A DNA stretch of 64,000 bases from Pusillimonas sp. T2. Its GTDB lineage: Bacteria; Pseudomonadota; Gammaproteobacteria; Burkholderiales; Burkholderiaceae_B. The notes beneath the pieces are model-generated. The model did not search any database. It saw nothing but the letters and a program-made list of their open reading frames with translations, and was not told the origin of the DNA. The stretch is taken from NCBI RefSeq assembly GCF_002236805.1, contig NZ_NIQA01000010.1:51274-115273 (forward strand), given 5' to 3'. This document shows positions 6,760 to 15,277 of this stretch, piece after piece. How positions within the stretch are numbered: the stretch's first letter is position 1; each line of letters starts with the position of its first letter. The translations under genes and the position numbers were made by a program.

Positions 6760-9324
6760 TCAGGTTTCGGTGCGGGCCGCGACTAGCCATTCGCCCAGGG
6801 CCTCGGCGGGTAGCGGCTTGCTGTACAGATAACCTTGAATTTCGTCGCACCCTTGGGTGCGTAGGTAATCAAGTTGAGCCTGGGTTTCCACACCTTCAGC
6901 AATGGTGTGAAAGCCCAGGCTGTTTGCCATTTGAATAATGGCCGAAACAATCGCGCGGTCGTCACCATCGGTGGCAATGTCGCGCACAAAAGACTGGTCT
7001 ATTTTCAGTTTGTAGATGTTGAATTTTTTAAGGTAACTGAGTGACGAGTATCCAGTGCCGAAGTCGTCGATAGACAGCCTTATCCCGCGCCGGTGCAGGG
7101 TTTGCATGATGCGTATGGCGTGGTCGGGGTTAAGCATGGCCGCACTTTCGGTCAGCTCCAGCTCCAGGTATTCGGGGGGCAGCTCTGTTTTTGCCAGAAT
7201 GTCGTCGACCAGGCCGATAAGGTTGGGGTGGCGAAACTGGATGGCTGACAGGTTGACCGACATGATCATGGGCGCATAACCCTGGGCCAGCCATTGTTTA
7301 AGCTGCGCTGTCGCCGTTTTTAGTACCCAGGCGCCAATGGCGATAATTTGGCCGCTGTCTTCGGCAATGGGCATGAATTCGGCAGGCGATACCTTGCCAA
7401 ACTCAGGGTGATGCCAGCGCAGCAAGGCTTCGACGCCAATTACCTTGCGATCGGAAATCCGTACTTGCGGTTGGTATACCAGTTGCAGTTCGTTGTTGTC
7501 GATGGCTGACAGCAGGGCGCTTTCAAGGTTGAGCATGCGCGACGTGCGTTGTTGCATTTCTTTTGCAAAGAAATGAAAGTCGTTGCGCCCTTCCAGTTTG
7601 ACCAGTTGCATGGCCATGTCGGCGCTTTTCATGAGCGTGTCGAAGTCTGCGCCGTCGTCGGGATACAGGGCGATACCGATTGATGGCGTCAGCGTCAGAT
7701 GGTGTTCGCCAATTTTGTAGGGTCTCGAGATATTGGTCAGCAATAACCGCGCGAGGCGGGCAGCGTCTTCGGCGTGCGGCAGTGACGCGACAATGGCGAA
7801 TTCGTCGCCGACAACGCGCGCGACCGTGGCTTCGTCGCCTGCTGTTCTGGTCAGGCGTCGGGCTACATCAACCAGGAGCTGGTCGCCTACTGTGTGACCG
7901 AGGCTTTCGTTGATGTTTTTGAAGCGATCAAGGTCTATGTAGACCAGCGCAATAAGGTTGTGACTTTGGCGTGCTGCGGTAATCAGTTGGTTGGCACGGT
8001 CTTTGAGCAGTTGGCGGTTGGGCAGGTCGGTTAACGTGTCGTAGTAAATCAGCTTTTCAATGCGTGCTTCGGCTTCGAGCCGGGACGTAATATCAACAAT
8101 CGAGGCCAGTACAAAAGTGCGCCCGTCGATGGTAAGGGGCGTTAAGCCCACCTCAACCCTGAACAGTTCGCCGTCGTATCGCTTGGCATACAAGAAACGG
8201 TCTTTGCCCATGGGCCGATCGGCCGGCGCAGCTAAATAACTGTGGATATGCTTGTGGTGCGTATGTCGCATGCTGTCGGGGATGAGCATGTCGAGCTTTT
8301 TTCCAACCAGCTGGCCTGTATTGAAACGGAACATGGCATCGCTGCGGGTATTGCTCAGGACGATGGTTTGCGTATCGTCGACCATGAGCATGGCATTAGG
8401 CGCCGCCTCGACGGCTCGCCGAAAGCGGACCTCTTCTTGTTTGAGCGTTAGCTGCGCAATTTCAAGGTCTTTGTAGGGGCGTTCGATGGCTTCGACGACG
8501 AAGGCGCGGTAAATCAGTACATAGGCAATGACTTTGTAAATGTGCCCCAGTGCGTTGTAGGCCCCATGCATGGTGCTGTAAAGCGTAAAGAATAGTTCGC
8601 TCATGGCCAGCACGCAAACTGCGCCAAATAGTGCGACTACGTGAAACGGCTGGGGCGCCCGCATGCGCTGCCATAAAATTGCGGCAGCCAAAAAATTAAG
8701 CGCGATGATCAGGTATTCGGTGTTGATTTTGAGGGCGGTGAGCCCCTGCCCGGCGACAAACCATTGGGGCATGTGGGTTGGGTATTGGATGACCAGCCAC
8801 TGCCAGCCGATGACCAGGACGAGCATGCCAGCCAGCACGGTGTATTTTTGGCGCTTGTTCAGTGGCGTTTTCCAGGGTCGCAGGGCGATGATCAGTAGCC
8901 CAACTGCAGCCAGCAAACGGGCCGTCATCCAGAAGTTAAGGTGTTTGTCGCCCAGGTTGGGTGAAAAATAATCGGGCATGCCTGCATACGACAGCGTATG
9001 GGCGAAATCGAGAACGGCGACGGCTAAAAAGATGGCGGCCAGTACGGTAAAGCTGGCCGAGAACCCCTGTATGCGGGTGCTCCAGGCGACGGCAAAAACC
9101 ATGGCCGATACGATAATGGAGATGACCTCCATGAGCGTATGTAGTTCGAGGTAATGGGGAAGGCCGTTGAAACCGGGGGTTTCGGGCCACATCACCGAGA
9201 CAAATTGCACCACCGCCAGCAGCAACAGCCAGCCCAATGCTTTGCGCATGGAGTCCTGATAGTCGACATGCAACGTGTTCAGGAAACGTTGAAATACGCC
9301 TAGCGGTAAAGGGGTGTCGGGCAT
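6760..9324 (-). CDS. MASE3-PAS-GGDEF-EAL cyclic-di-GMP signalling protein
   Basis: Membrane protein of 854 residues. Residues about 20-270 form several transmembrane helices with MASE3-type features (ELHTLMEVISI, DFAHTLSYAGMPDY). A PAS domain follows (about 300-415, AVEAAPNAMLMVDD), then a GGDEF domain (about 420-590) and an EAL domain (about 600-845). The cyclase signature is VGDEF rather than GGDEF and no RxxD inhibitory site precedes it, so cyclase activity is doubtful. The EAL domain keeps EALLRW, the NLS asparagine, LTES, DDFGTGYSSL, the KID lysine and GVET, so phosphodiesterase activity is likely. It probably lowers c-di-GMP in response to a signal sensed in the membrane or by PAS. No operon partner is visible. 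Confidence 0.92.
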   Translation of the reverse strand: MPDTPLPLGVFQRFLNTLHVDYQDSMRKALGWLLLLAVVQFVSVMWPETPGFNGLPHYLELHTLMEVISIIVSAMVFAVAWSTRIQGFSASFTVLAAIFLAVAVLDFAHTLSYAGMPDYFSPNLGDKHLNFWMTARLLAAVGLLIIALRPWKTPLNKRQKYTVLAGMLVLVIGWQWLVIQYPTHMPQWFVAGQGLTALKINTEYLIIALNFLAAAILWQRMRAPQPFHVVALFGAVCVLAMSELFFTLYSTMHGAYNALGHIYKVIAYVLIYRAFVVEAIERPYKDLEIAQLTLKQEEVRFRRAVEAAPNAMLMVDDTQTIVLSNTRSDAMFRFNTGQLVGKKLDMLIPDSMRHTHHKHIHSYLAAPADRPMGKDRFLYAKRYDGELFRVEVGLTPLTIDGRTFVLASIVDITSRLEAEARIEKLIYYDTLTDLPNRQLLKDRANQLITAARQSHNLIALVYIDLDRFKNINESLGHTVGDQLLVDVARRLTRTAGDEATVARVVGDEFAIVASLPHAEDAARLARLLLTNISRPYKIGEHHLTLTPSIGIALYPDDGADFDTLMKSADMAMQLVKLEGRNDFHFFAKEMQQRTSRMLNLESALLSAIDNNELQLVYQPQVRISDRKVIGVEALLRWHHPEFGKVSPAEFMPIAEDSGQIIAIGAWVLKTATAQLKQWLAQGYAPMIMSVNLSAIQFRHPNLIGLVDDILAKTELPPEYLELELTESAAMLNPDHAIRIMQTLHRRGIRLSIDDFGTGYSSLSYLKKFNIYKLKIDQSFVRDIATDGDDRAIVSAIIQMANSLGFHTIAEGVETQAQLDYLRTQGCDEIQGYLYSKPLPAEALGEWLVAARTET

Positions 9325-9424
9325 CAGGGATAAGCCAGGTAAGGTGTGTTAACGCCGGTGTGTAGCATACCTTGGGTCGGCGATTGGCGTAATGCCAGTG
9401 TGTGTACCTGACTTAACCCTGATA

Positions 9425-9661
9425 TTAGCGCGGTTTTGTTTCGTCTGGGGAGACCTCTGCGGCTGAGGGGGCATTGAGGTGCGCTTTTGCACGCGGAATG
9501 ACGCTTGACAGGATATCGGGCTCGGGGTGACTGGCGACCAGCAAAATGACCAGCTTGGCCAAAAACACTTCGCGCTGCGCCGGGTCGATCTGGTCAATTG
9601 ATGTGGCCAGTTGTTCGAAGTCGCGTTCGCTGAACGACGTGCCGTGGTGTGGAGTATTCAT
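9425..9661 (-). CDS. DUF2783 family protein
   Basis: Small protein of 78 residues. The middle (FSERDFEQLATSIDQ, then QREVFLAKLVILLVASH) matches the DUF2783 pattern, a short family repeatedly found next to MhpA-like FAD monooxygenases; its role is unknown. The start ATG overlaps the stop of the upstream monooxygenase gene as ATGA (9658-9661), so the two are translationally coupled. A longer frame reaching 9820 exists but lies inside the monooxygenase gene, so the coupled start is chosen. It may be a stability or assembly partner of the monooxygenase; this is inferred only from the coupling. Confidence 0.75.
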   Translation of the reverse strand: MNTPHHGTSFSERDFEQLATSIDQIDPAQREVFLAKLVILLVASHPEPDILSSVIPRAKAHLNAPSAAEVSPDETKPR

Positions 9662-11298
9662 GGGGCCTCTTGAAATTGGGCTGTGCTTAAGGTGGCGTGG
9701 TCTAGTGCAGCAGCCAGCGCTTCGGGGGTAATGTGCCGCCAACGACCTGCGACGCGCTGGTCTGGGCGCAACAAGTAGACGGTGTCGGGTTTGGCGTCGA
9801 ACAGGTCGGCAATTTGGCATTGTGCAGGGAGGACCTGGAACCGCGCGTCGGTATCAGTGGCGTGCACGGATCTTTCGAGCGCCAGTATTGCCGGATCGTT
9901 GGCTGTATCGGAAAACACCAGTACCGTAAAGCAGGGGCCTAACAGGTCGTAAAGCCGATCGCCGTTTTTAGTGGCGATGCCGTCGGGTGGAATGGCACCG
10001 ACATCGGCCCGCGATGTAAACGCCGGGTCTTTGGCCGGAGAAGCGTTCAGTGTGCTGTCGGTGTATTCGTAAGGCGGCGAGGCGTAGGGGTCAAACAGGT
10101 TGTTCAGGAATTTCTCGGTGATGGACAAGGACAAGACCGCGTCGCGCATCAGCGAGATGCCGGGTGACGGCGTGGTAATGAACAAGGTGGTCTTGGTCAG
10201 CTCGGCTAACGTGTCCAGGATGGCGCCGCGTCTTTCCTGGGTATAGGTGTCCAGCAGTTGGGGGGCCGATTGTCCCTTTACGACACGGGCCAGTTTCCAC
10301 GCCAGGTTGTGGGCGTCGGCGTAGCCGTGATTCACGCCGCGCCCCCCAAAAATGGGCACCTGGTGTGCGGCATCGCCGGCAAACAGCACGCGTTGTTTGT
10401 TATAGGTGGGCAGGCTAAGTGCGTTGGTGCGATAGATCGACGTAAGGATCAGTTCGTAGTCGATGTTTTCCAGACCCATTAATTCGAAGTGGGCCTTGAT
10501 TCGGGTATGGACTTTCTCGGGTTGCATTTCTTCGTCGGCGTCCTGGCCATCGAGCAGCTGGAAATCGAGCCGCCACATATTGAAGGGGGCGCCGTGCATG
10601 AGCACGGCCTTGCCGGGCAGATAAGGCGGGTTGAAATAAAGCCGACGGCCGGCCGGGATAGGCAATTGGCAAATAATGTCGTTGATCACAAATTGCTGGG
10701 TATAAGACGTCCCTTCGTAATCAAGCCCTAGCTGGCGTCGTGTGGTGCCGCGCGGCCCGTCGGCGGCAACCAGGTAGTCGGCCGACAGCGTGTAGTTGCC
10801 CGCAGCAGTGTTGACGTCCAGCACCACCTGGGTGTCTTCGGGGGTCAGGGCGGCGACTTCGTGACCGTAACGTACCTCGACCAACGGGGTTTTGGCGATT
10901 TGCTCAAGCAGCAACTGCTCCATCCAGCATTGTTGCAGGTTGGTTTGACCATGCTTCTCGTTGGGCGGCGGCGCAATGTTCATGTAGTGCACCATTTCCT
11001 TACCGTAGTAGGTCCAACCTTCGCCCCACGGCATGGCGATATCCATAACGGCTTTGCCCACGCCTAATTGGTCAAGAATTTGCAGGCTGCGACGGGTCAT
11101 GGCCAAGGCCCGGCTGCCCTTTGAAATCGTCGTGCGCCGCTCTAGAACTATGCACGGGACGTTGTGCTGCGATAACCCCAGCGCAATCGCCAGGCCGACC
11201 GGGCCTGCGCCGATAACAACTACCGGGCTACGGGTTTTGCCGGTTGCGGCAATTTGTTCAGGCGTGATTAGAGGGAATTCTTCCCAATTGAAATACAT
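9658..11298 (-). CDS. FAD-dependent aromatic hydroxylase, MhpA-like
   Basis: Complete class A flavoprotein monooxygenase of 546 residues. It has the FAD-binding GAGPVGLAIALGL near residue 31, a DG motif (AADGPRGTTRRQLG, about 187), a GD motif (FAGDAAHQVPIFGGRGVNHG, about 320) and a C-terminal thioredoxin-like domain, the layout of 3-(3-hydroxyphenyl)propionate hydroxylase. It would hydroxylate a phenolic acid with NAD(P)H. It is the middle gene of a minus-strand operon: the alpha/beta hydrolase gene upstream overlaps its start by 31 bases, and the DUF2783 gene overlaps its stop. A hydrolase plus hydroxylase suggests ester or lactone hydrolysis combined with ring hydroxylation. Gentisate dioxygenase lies nearby but on the other strand and beyond a LysR gene. 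Confidence 0.9.
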   Translation of the reverse strand: MYFNWEEFPLITPEQIAATGKTRSPVVVIGAGPVGLAIALGLSQHNVPCIVLERRTTISKGSRALAMTRRSLQILDQLGVGKAVMDIAMPWGEGWTYYGKEMVHYMNIAPPPNEKHGQTNLQQCWMEQLLLEQIAKTPLVEVRYGHEVAALTPEDTQVVLDVNTAAGNYTLSADYLVAADGPRGTTRRQLGLDYEGTSYTQQFVINDIICQLPIPAGRRLYFNPPYLPGKAVLMHGAPFNMWRLDFQLLDGQDADEEMQPEKVHTRIKAHFELMGLENIDYELILTSIYRTNALSLPTYNKQRVLFAGDAAHQVPIFGGRGVNHGYADAHNLAWKLARVVKGQSAPQLLDTYTQERRGAILDTLAELTKTTLFITTPSPGISLMRDAVLSLSITEKFLNNLFDPYASPPYEYTDSTLNASPAKDPAFTSRADVGAIPPDGIATKNGDRLYDLLGPCFTVLVFSDTANDPAILALERSVHATDTDARFQVLPAQCQIADLFDAKPDTVYLLRPDQRVAGRWRHITPEALAAALDHATLSTAQFQEAP

Positions 11299-12164
11299 GG
11301 GGTCTCCTGGGGGGCTAGGTATGGATGTGTGTTGTTCTCACGCGGTAGGCTGTCCAAGAAACGCATCAGTGCCGCGTTGAATGCGTCGGGCTGCTCAAGG
11401 TTGCTGATATGGCCGGCACCGATGATCTCGGTGTGCAGGGCGTGAGGTATGCGTTGGCACAATGCTGTCGTAACGCCGGCAGGGTAGACGGTGTCGTGGT
11501 CGCTGGTAATGATATGTACCGGGCATGTAATGTCTTCCAGACGGTCGCCTCGATCTTGCAGCGTCGAGGCGCGCAGCGTGCTTAGGTAGTTGGGCACGCG
11601 TAGCCGGTCGACCGCCTGAGCCATGACGTTGATGGCCGATAGCGGCGCGCCTGGGGCCATCATGGCCAGTGCCTGTTGGCGCCCGAAGTCTGGGGGCAGG
11701 CCGTTTTGTGCCAAAGCGCCCGATCGCGCTTCGATGAAGGCCTCGAGCTGGGTGGCTGTCATGTGGTCGAACCCGGGGCTGGTATTGGCTAGTGTTAAAG
11801 AAGCAACCCGGTCGGGAATTTGCAACGCTGCGGTGCGACACACCCGACCTCCCATGGACAAACCCACCAGGTGCGCGCGCGGGACATTGAAGTAATCAAT
11901 CACCGCCAGCAGGTCGGCGCAGAAATCTGCCTTGAACTGGATGGGCAAGGGCGGATCTTCGCTGTCACCGTAACCGCGAAGGTCGACGCTGACGGCGGTG
12001 TATTTGTGCTGCAGCGCTTCGAGTTGGTGGGCCCAGGTGCTGCGATCGCCCCCCAGACCATGTACGAGAATGACAAGCGGCCCTTTGCCCGCAACGGAAA
12101 TGGCTAACCTGGGCGATGAGGCAATGGTGTGGTGATGTATAGGCATAGGCAGACGCTGACACAT
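11268..12164 (-). CDS. alpha/beta hydrolase, enol-lactonase-like
   Basis: Hydrolase of up to 298 residues. The oxyanion segment HGLGGDRSTW, the nucleophile elbow GLSMGG, the acid in SDHDTVYP and the catalytic His in GAGHISNLEQP are all present. The sequence style is that of 3-oxoadipate enol-lactonase (PcaD) and related meta-cleavage hydrolases. Its last 31 bases overlap the start of the FAD hydroxylase gene in another frame, so it is the first gene of this operon. An internal ATG at 12146 (MPIHHH) is an alternative start; neither has a good ribosome binding site. The natural substrate is not evident. Confidence 0.85.
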   Translation of the reverse strand: MCQRLPMPIHHHTIASSPRLAISVAGKGPLVILVHGLGGDRSTWAHQLEALQHKYTAVSVDLRGYGDSEDPPLPIQFKADFCADLLAVIDYFNVPRAHLVGLSMGGRVCRTAALQIPDRVASLTLANTSPGFDHMTATQLEAFIEARSGALAQNGLPPDFGRQQALAMMAPGAPLSAINVMAQAVDRLRVPNYLSTLRASTLQDRGDRLEDITCPVHIITSDHDTVYPAGVTTALCQRIPHALHTEIIGAGHISNLEQPDAFNAALMRFLDSLPRENNTHPYLAPQETPCISIGKNSL

Positions 12165-12211
12165 GGCTTTGCGGTCATTCTAAGTGCCTTGCTAACTATG
12201 GAAACCATGCA

Positions 12212-12237
12212 AATTCGTTTTATCAGTTAAACGAATT
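12212..12237. promoter_or_regulatory. 9-bp inverted repeat upstream of the hydrolase-hydroxylase operon
   Basis: AATTCGTTT (12212-12220) and AAACGAATT (12229-12237) form a perfect inverted repeat with an 8-base spacer. It sits about 50-75 bases upstream of the hydrolase start and just past the end of the LysR gene. With no T-run after it, an operator is more likely than a terminator. The LysR product of 12268-13185 is the natural candidate ligand, but this is inference. Confidence 0.45.
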
Positions 12238-12267
12238 GCGCATAACGGACGCGAGCATTGGCGCGCC

Positions 12268-13185
12268 TTAGACGTGGGTAAAGGTTTCTGGCAGGTTGCT
12301 CAGGTGTTCGAAAATATGTCGTCTTAACCAGGAGTTGCCGGCGTCTTGGTGATAGCGTTCGTGCCAATATTGGCGGATTTCATAGGGCGCAATCTTGAAG
12401 GGCAGTTCCAGGGCTTGCACTTTGCCTTGCTGCGCCAGGGTGCGACCCAGGCGGCCCGGTACGATGGCCAGCAGGTCAGTGGCGGTAATAAGGGCCTCAA
12501 GGCCCAGGTAAGAGGGGACGCGTAAGGTTACATTGCGCTCAATGCCTTGTTCAAACAGCGTCTTTTCAAGTCGGGTATGACCCGTACCGGGGGCGTCGAG
12601 CGCCAGATGCGCCTCTTCCAGATATTGTGACCGCGTCAGCGAGCCGGCGATGCGCGGGTGAGCAGTGCGCACGATGCACACATAGCTTTCGGTAAACAGG
12701 CGCTGCTGATAAAACCCGGTTTGCAGGTCGGTGGCGTAGCCGATGGCCAAGTCCAGCTTGCCCGACTCCAGCAGGTTTGCCGTGAGCTCGTCCAGATCTA
12801 ACGCGTCGATTTTGATTGCGGGGGCAATGTCGCGAAGCGTGCCCATGAGTTCGGGCAGCATGACCAGTTGTCCGATATGACTGAGCCCCAGCCGAAAGCG
12901 GCGGGTTGACTCTCCCGGGTCGAAGGAGCGGTATGGGTTGCCTTGGGTGTTCAGCAACAAGATGGCCTGGTCGATATGCGGCAGCAGGCTTTCCAGAAAC
13001 GGGGTGGGCATCATCCCGCCCGATGTCCTGACAAACAGGGGGTCGCCAAAGTGGCGGCGCAAATGACCCAGGCGTACGCTGATGGCGGGCTGGCTTAGGC
13101 CGACCTGGTTGACGGCCGCGCTGATACTGCGTGCGGTAAAAATTTCCTTAAGCAACAACAGGTCGTGCAGGTCGAGTCGCGTCAT
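12268..13185 (-). CDS. LysR-family transcriptional regulator
   Basis: LysR-type regulator of 305 residues with the helix-turn-helix in residues 5-65 (ISAAVNQVGLSQPAISVRLGHLR) and a NahR/LinR-like effector domain (FRLGLSHIGQLVMLPELM). It is related in style to the regulator at 3852. It lies between the hydrolase-hydroxylase operon (same strand, downstream) and the gentisate dioxygenase gene (divergent). The 178-base divergent region holds a TTATTCGAATAA palindrome, so control of gentisate dioxygenase, and perhaps of the downstream operon, is plausible. Confidence 0.9.
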   Translation of the reverse strand: MTRLDLHDLLLLKEIFTARSISAAVNQVGLSQPAISVRLGHLRRHFGDPLFVRTSGGMMPTPFLESLLPHIDQAILLLNTQGNPYRSFDPGESTRRFRLGLSHIGQLVMLPELMGTLRDIAPAIKIDALDLDELTANLLESGKLDLAIGYATDLQTGFYQQRLFTESYVCIVRTAHPRIAGSLTRSQYLEEAHLALDAPGTGHTRLEKTLFEQGIERNVTLRVPSYLGLEALITATDLLAIVPGRLGRTLAQQGKVQALELPFKIAPYEIRQYWHERYHQDAGNSWLRRHIFEHLSNLPETFTHV

Positions 13186-13199
13186 GATTGATCTATTCG

Positions 13200-13211
13200 T
13201 TATTCGAATAA
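13200..13211. promoter_or_regulatory. 12-bp palindrome between LysR and gentisate dioxygenase
   Basis: TTATTCGAATAA is a perfect palindrome 15 bases upstream of the LysR start codon and about 150 bases upstream of gtdA. Position and symmetry fit a LysR autoregulatory or activation site. No protein-binding evidence is available. Confidence 0.4.
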
Positions 13212-13363
13212 GTGCTGCTTAACGCCATAGTTTGGCCTGTATTATTTAATACGACAATAGTACTTATTATGGCTGAAATATTGCTTCCGCAATTGTGTTG
13301 TCGCACACTGGTTTCATCGCGTCGTCGCTTCCGATGCCGCAACGAACGAAACCGGAGACTTCA

Positions 13364-14410
13364 ATGACAGCAGAAGCCACTTCCCGCGTCTCTAGCGAGC
13401 GCGAGCACTATTACAAACAAATCGACCGCGAAAGTATGACCCCGTTGTGGGAAGTGCTGCACAGCGTGGTGACGCCCGAGCCGATCACCCCCTGTGTGCC
13501 GCATTTGTGGAAATGGGATGTGTGTCGCCCCTGGCTGGAAAAAGCCGGCGAACTGATTACCGCCAAAGAGGCCGAACGTCGTGTGCTGGTGCTTGAAAAT
13601 CCGGGTTTGCGTGGTCAGATCCGCATCACGCACAGTCTTTATGCCGGTTTGCAACTGATTTTGCCGGGCGAAGTTGCGCCTGCCCATCGCCACTCGCAGT
13701 CGGCCCTGCGGTTTATTTTGAATGGTAGTGGTGCCTATACCGCCGTTGATGGTGAGAAAGTCACCATGAACGTGGGCGACTTTGTCATTACGCCCTCATG
13801 GTCGTTCCACGATCACGGGAATCCGTCGTCTGAGCCTATGGTTTGGCTTGACGGTCTTGATGTGCCTATTGTTGAACTGTTCGATGCGCAGTTCATGGAG
13901 CGTGGTGCAGAAGACAGCCAGCATACGGGTACTGACGGTACGATTAATCTGGCCGAGTTTGGCAACACCATGAAGCCGGTTGAGTACAAATCGCGCTCAA
14001 AAACCTCGCCGCTGTTCTGGTACCCCTACGACCGTACGCGAGAAGCGCTTTACACCATGAAGCGTCAGAGCCCCATGCACGAATGCTGGGCGTTCAAGCT
14101 GCAATATACCAACCCGGTCACTGGCGACTGGGCGATGCCCACGATTGGTACCTTTATGCAATTGATGCCGGCAGGCTTCAAGGGCAAGGCTTATCGTTCA
14201 ACCGATTCGACCGTGTATGCCGTTGTCGAAGGCACCGGTCGTTGTGTTGTGGGCGATCAAACCCTGACCTTTGGCCCGAAAGACGTCTTTGTTGTGCCAT
14301 CGTGGATGCCTTACCATTTTGAGGTTGATGGCGACGATGCGGTCGTGTTCAGTTTCTCCGACCGTCCGGTGCAGCAGGCGCTTGATTTGTGGCGTGAAAA
14401 AATCGGCTAG
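13364..14410 (+). CDS. gtdA: gentisate 1,2-dioxygenase
   Basis: Protein of 348 residues with two cupin domains. The first carries the iron-binding motif PAHRHSQSALRFILNG and, later, FHDHGN, as in gentisate 1,2-dioxygenases. These open 2,5-dihydroxybenzoate between C1 and C2 to maleylpyruvate using Fe(II) and O2. The frame is open to 13295, but the ATG at 13364 has GGAGA five bases upstream and begins at the usual family N-terminus. No maleylpyruvate isomerase or fumarylpyruvate hydrolase gene is adjacent, so either these lie elsewhere or the enzyme serves a different ring. A rho-independent terminator follows. Regulation by the divergent LysR is likely. Confidence 0.9.
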   Translation: MTAEATSRVSSEREHYYKQIDRESMTPLWEVLHSVVTPEPITPCVPHLWKWDVCRPWLEKAGELITAKEAERRVLVLENPGLRGQIRITHSLYAGLQLILPGEVAPAHRHSQSALRFILNGSGAYTAVDGEKVTMNVGDFVITPSWSFHDHGNPSSEPMVWLDGLDVPIVELFDAQFMERGAEDSQHTGTDGTINLAEFGNTMKPVEYKSRSKTSPLFWYPYDRTREALYTMKRQSPMHECWAFKLQYTNPVTGDWAMPTIGTFMQLMPAGFKGKAYRSTDSTVYAVVEGTGRCVVGDQTLTFGPKDVFVVPSWMPYHFEVDGDDAVVFSFSDRPVQQALDLWREKIG

Positions 14411-14462
14411 TTCGGCTGCTATTGCGTCTGACTTTTTGGGTGCGCTCGTCGCGGCGCACTCC

Positions 14463-14496
14463 AAAGCCCTCTGTCTTGCAGGGGGCTATTTTTTTG
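14463..14496 (+). terminator. rho-independent terminator after gtdA
   Basis: AGCCCTCTG and CAGGGGGCT (with one G-T pair) form a 9-bp stem around 14464-14487, followed by ATTTTTTT. It lies about 50 bases after the gtdA stop. The T-run overlaps the end of the convergent TetR gene. Confidence 0.7.
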
Positions 14497-15076
14497 GGCT
14501 TGCGTCGTCGCAGCTCAAGAACAGTCGGCAGAGGGTGTCAATATCTTCGTCGCGCGCAGTTTGTCCATTCTTAAGGTGGAAGTTGAGTGCATAGCCATCG
14601 AAGGCCATGATGAGCAACGTGGTGACAGTTTGGTGGGTTGCGGTTGACGCGGCAGGCAGGCATTGTGTCAGCAGCTTTTTCAAGTTGGCTTCAATGGTGT
14701 TGCGTAACCGGGGCGAATACTTGTCTTGTATCGAGCGATCCGAGAGCGCTTCGATCAGCACGCTGCAAAATCCGTTGTCGGCAGCGGGCAATTCTTGCCA
14801 CATGGCAACAAAAAGGGTTCTGAGTGCAAGCTCGGAGCTTGTGCACTGGTCTATTCGGGCTTTCAGTGCCTCAAGTTGGTTGGCAAACCAAGCGTCATAT
14901 ACCGACAGCAGAATGTCGGCCTTACCGTCGAAATAAACATAGATGTTGGCGGCCGACATGCCGGCTGCTTTCGCAATTTGCGGGATTTTGGTGCCGGCGT
15001 ATCCGTGCGTTTTGAATAATGTGCGGGCTGCTGCCGTGATGGCTTGTTCTACCTCTGTTTTTTTGACCTGTACCAA
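14486..15076 (-). CDS. TetR-family transcriptional regulator
   Basis: TetR/AcrR-type repressor of 196 residues. The N-terminal helix-turn-helix (residues about 10-56; IPQIAKAAGMSAANIYVYFDGK) is clear, and the C-terminal ligand-binding domain is of the type with EALSDRSIQDKYSP. It is divergent from the NicX-like dioxygenase gene, and the 200-base gap holds a perfect inverted repeat (15191-15211) suited to a TetR dimer. It probably represses the 15.3-21.0 kb catabolic genes and is released by a pathway metabolite or its CoA ester. The ligand is unknown. Confidence 0.9.
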   Translation of the reverse strand: MVQVKKTEVEQAITAAARTLFKTHGYAGTKIPQIAKAAGMSAANIYVYFDGKADILLSVYDAWFANQLEALKARIDQCTSSELALRTLFVAMWQELPAADNGFCSVLIEALSDRSIQDKYSPRLRNTIEANLKKLLTQCLPAASTATHQTVTTLLIMAFDGYALNFHLKNGQTARDEDIDTLCRLFLSCDDASPKK

Positions 15077-15190
15077 AACGCCCCCTTGCTTGAAGGCTAA
15101 TTTTTAGCATGTTTGAACATAGCGGAGACCGTCTGTGATCGGGCGAGGGTAAACCACGATTTTTATGCGGACAGACTTAACCTTATTATA

Positions 15191-15211
15191 AAAACGAAAG
15201 ACGTTCGTTTT
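15191..15211. promoter_or_regulatory. TetR-type operator
   Basis: AAAACGAA (15191-15198) and TTCGTTTT (15204-15211) form a perfect 8-bp inverted repeat with a 5-base spacer, the usual size for a TetR operator. It overlaps the likely promoter region (TTATAA-like sequence just upstream) of the divergent TetR and NicX-like genes. Confidence 0.6.
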
Positions 15212-15277
15212 TGATGAGGTGCCTGGCGCCGTGTTTTGGCACATTCTCATCTTTCTCCATTTTTCAGGAGCATGTCC

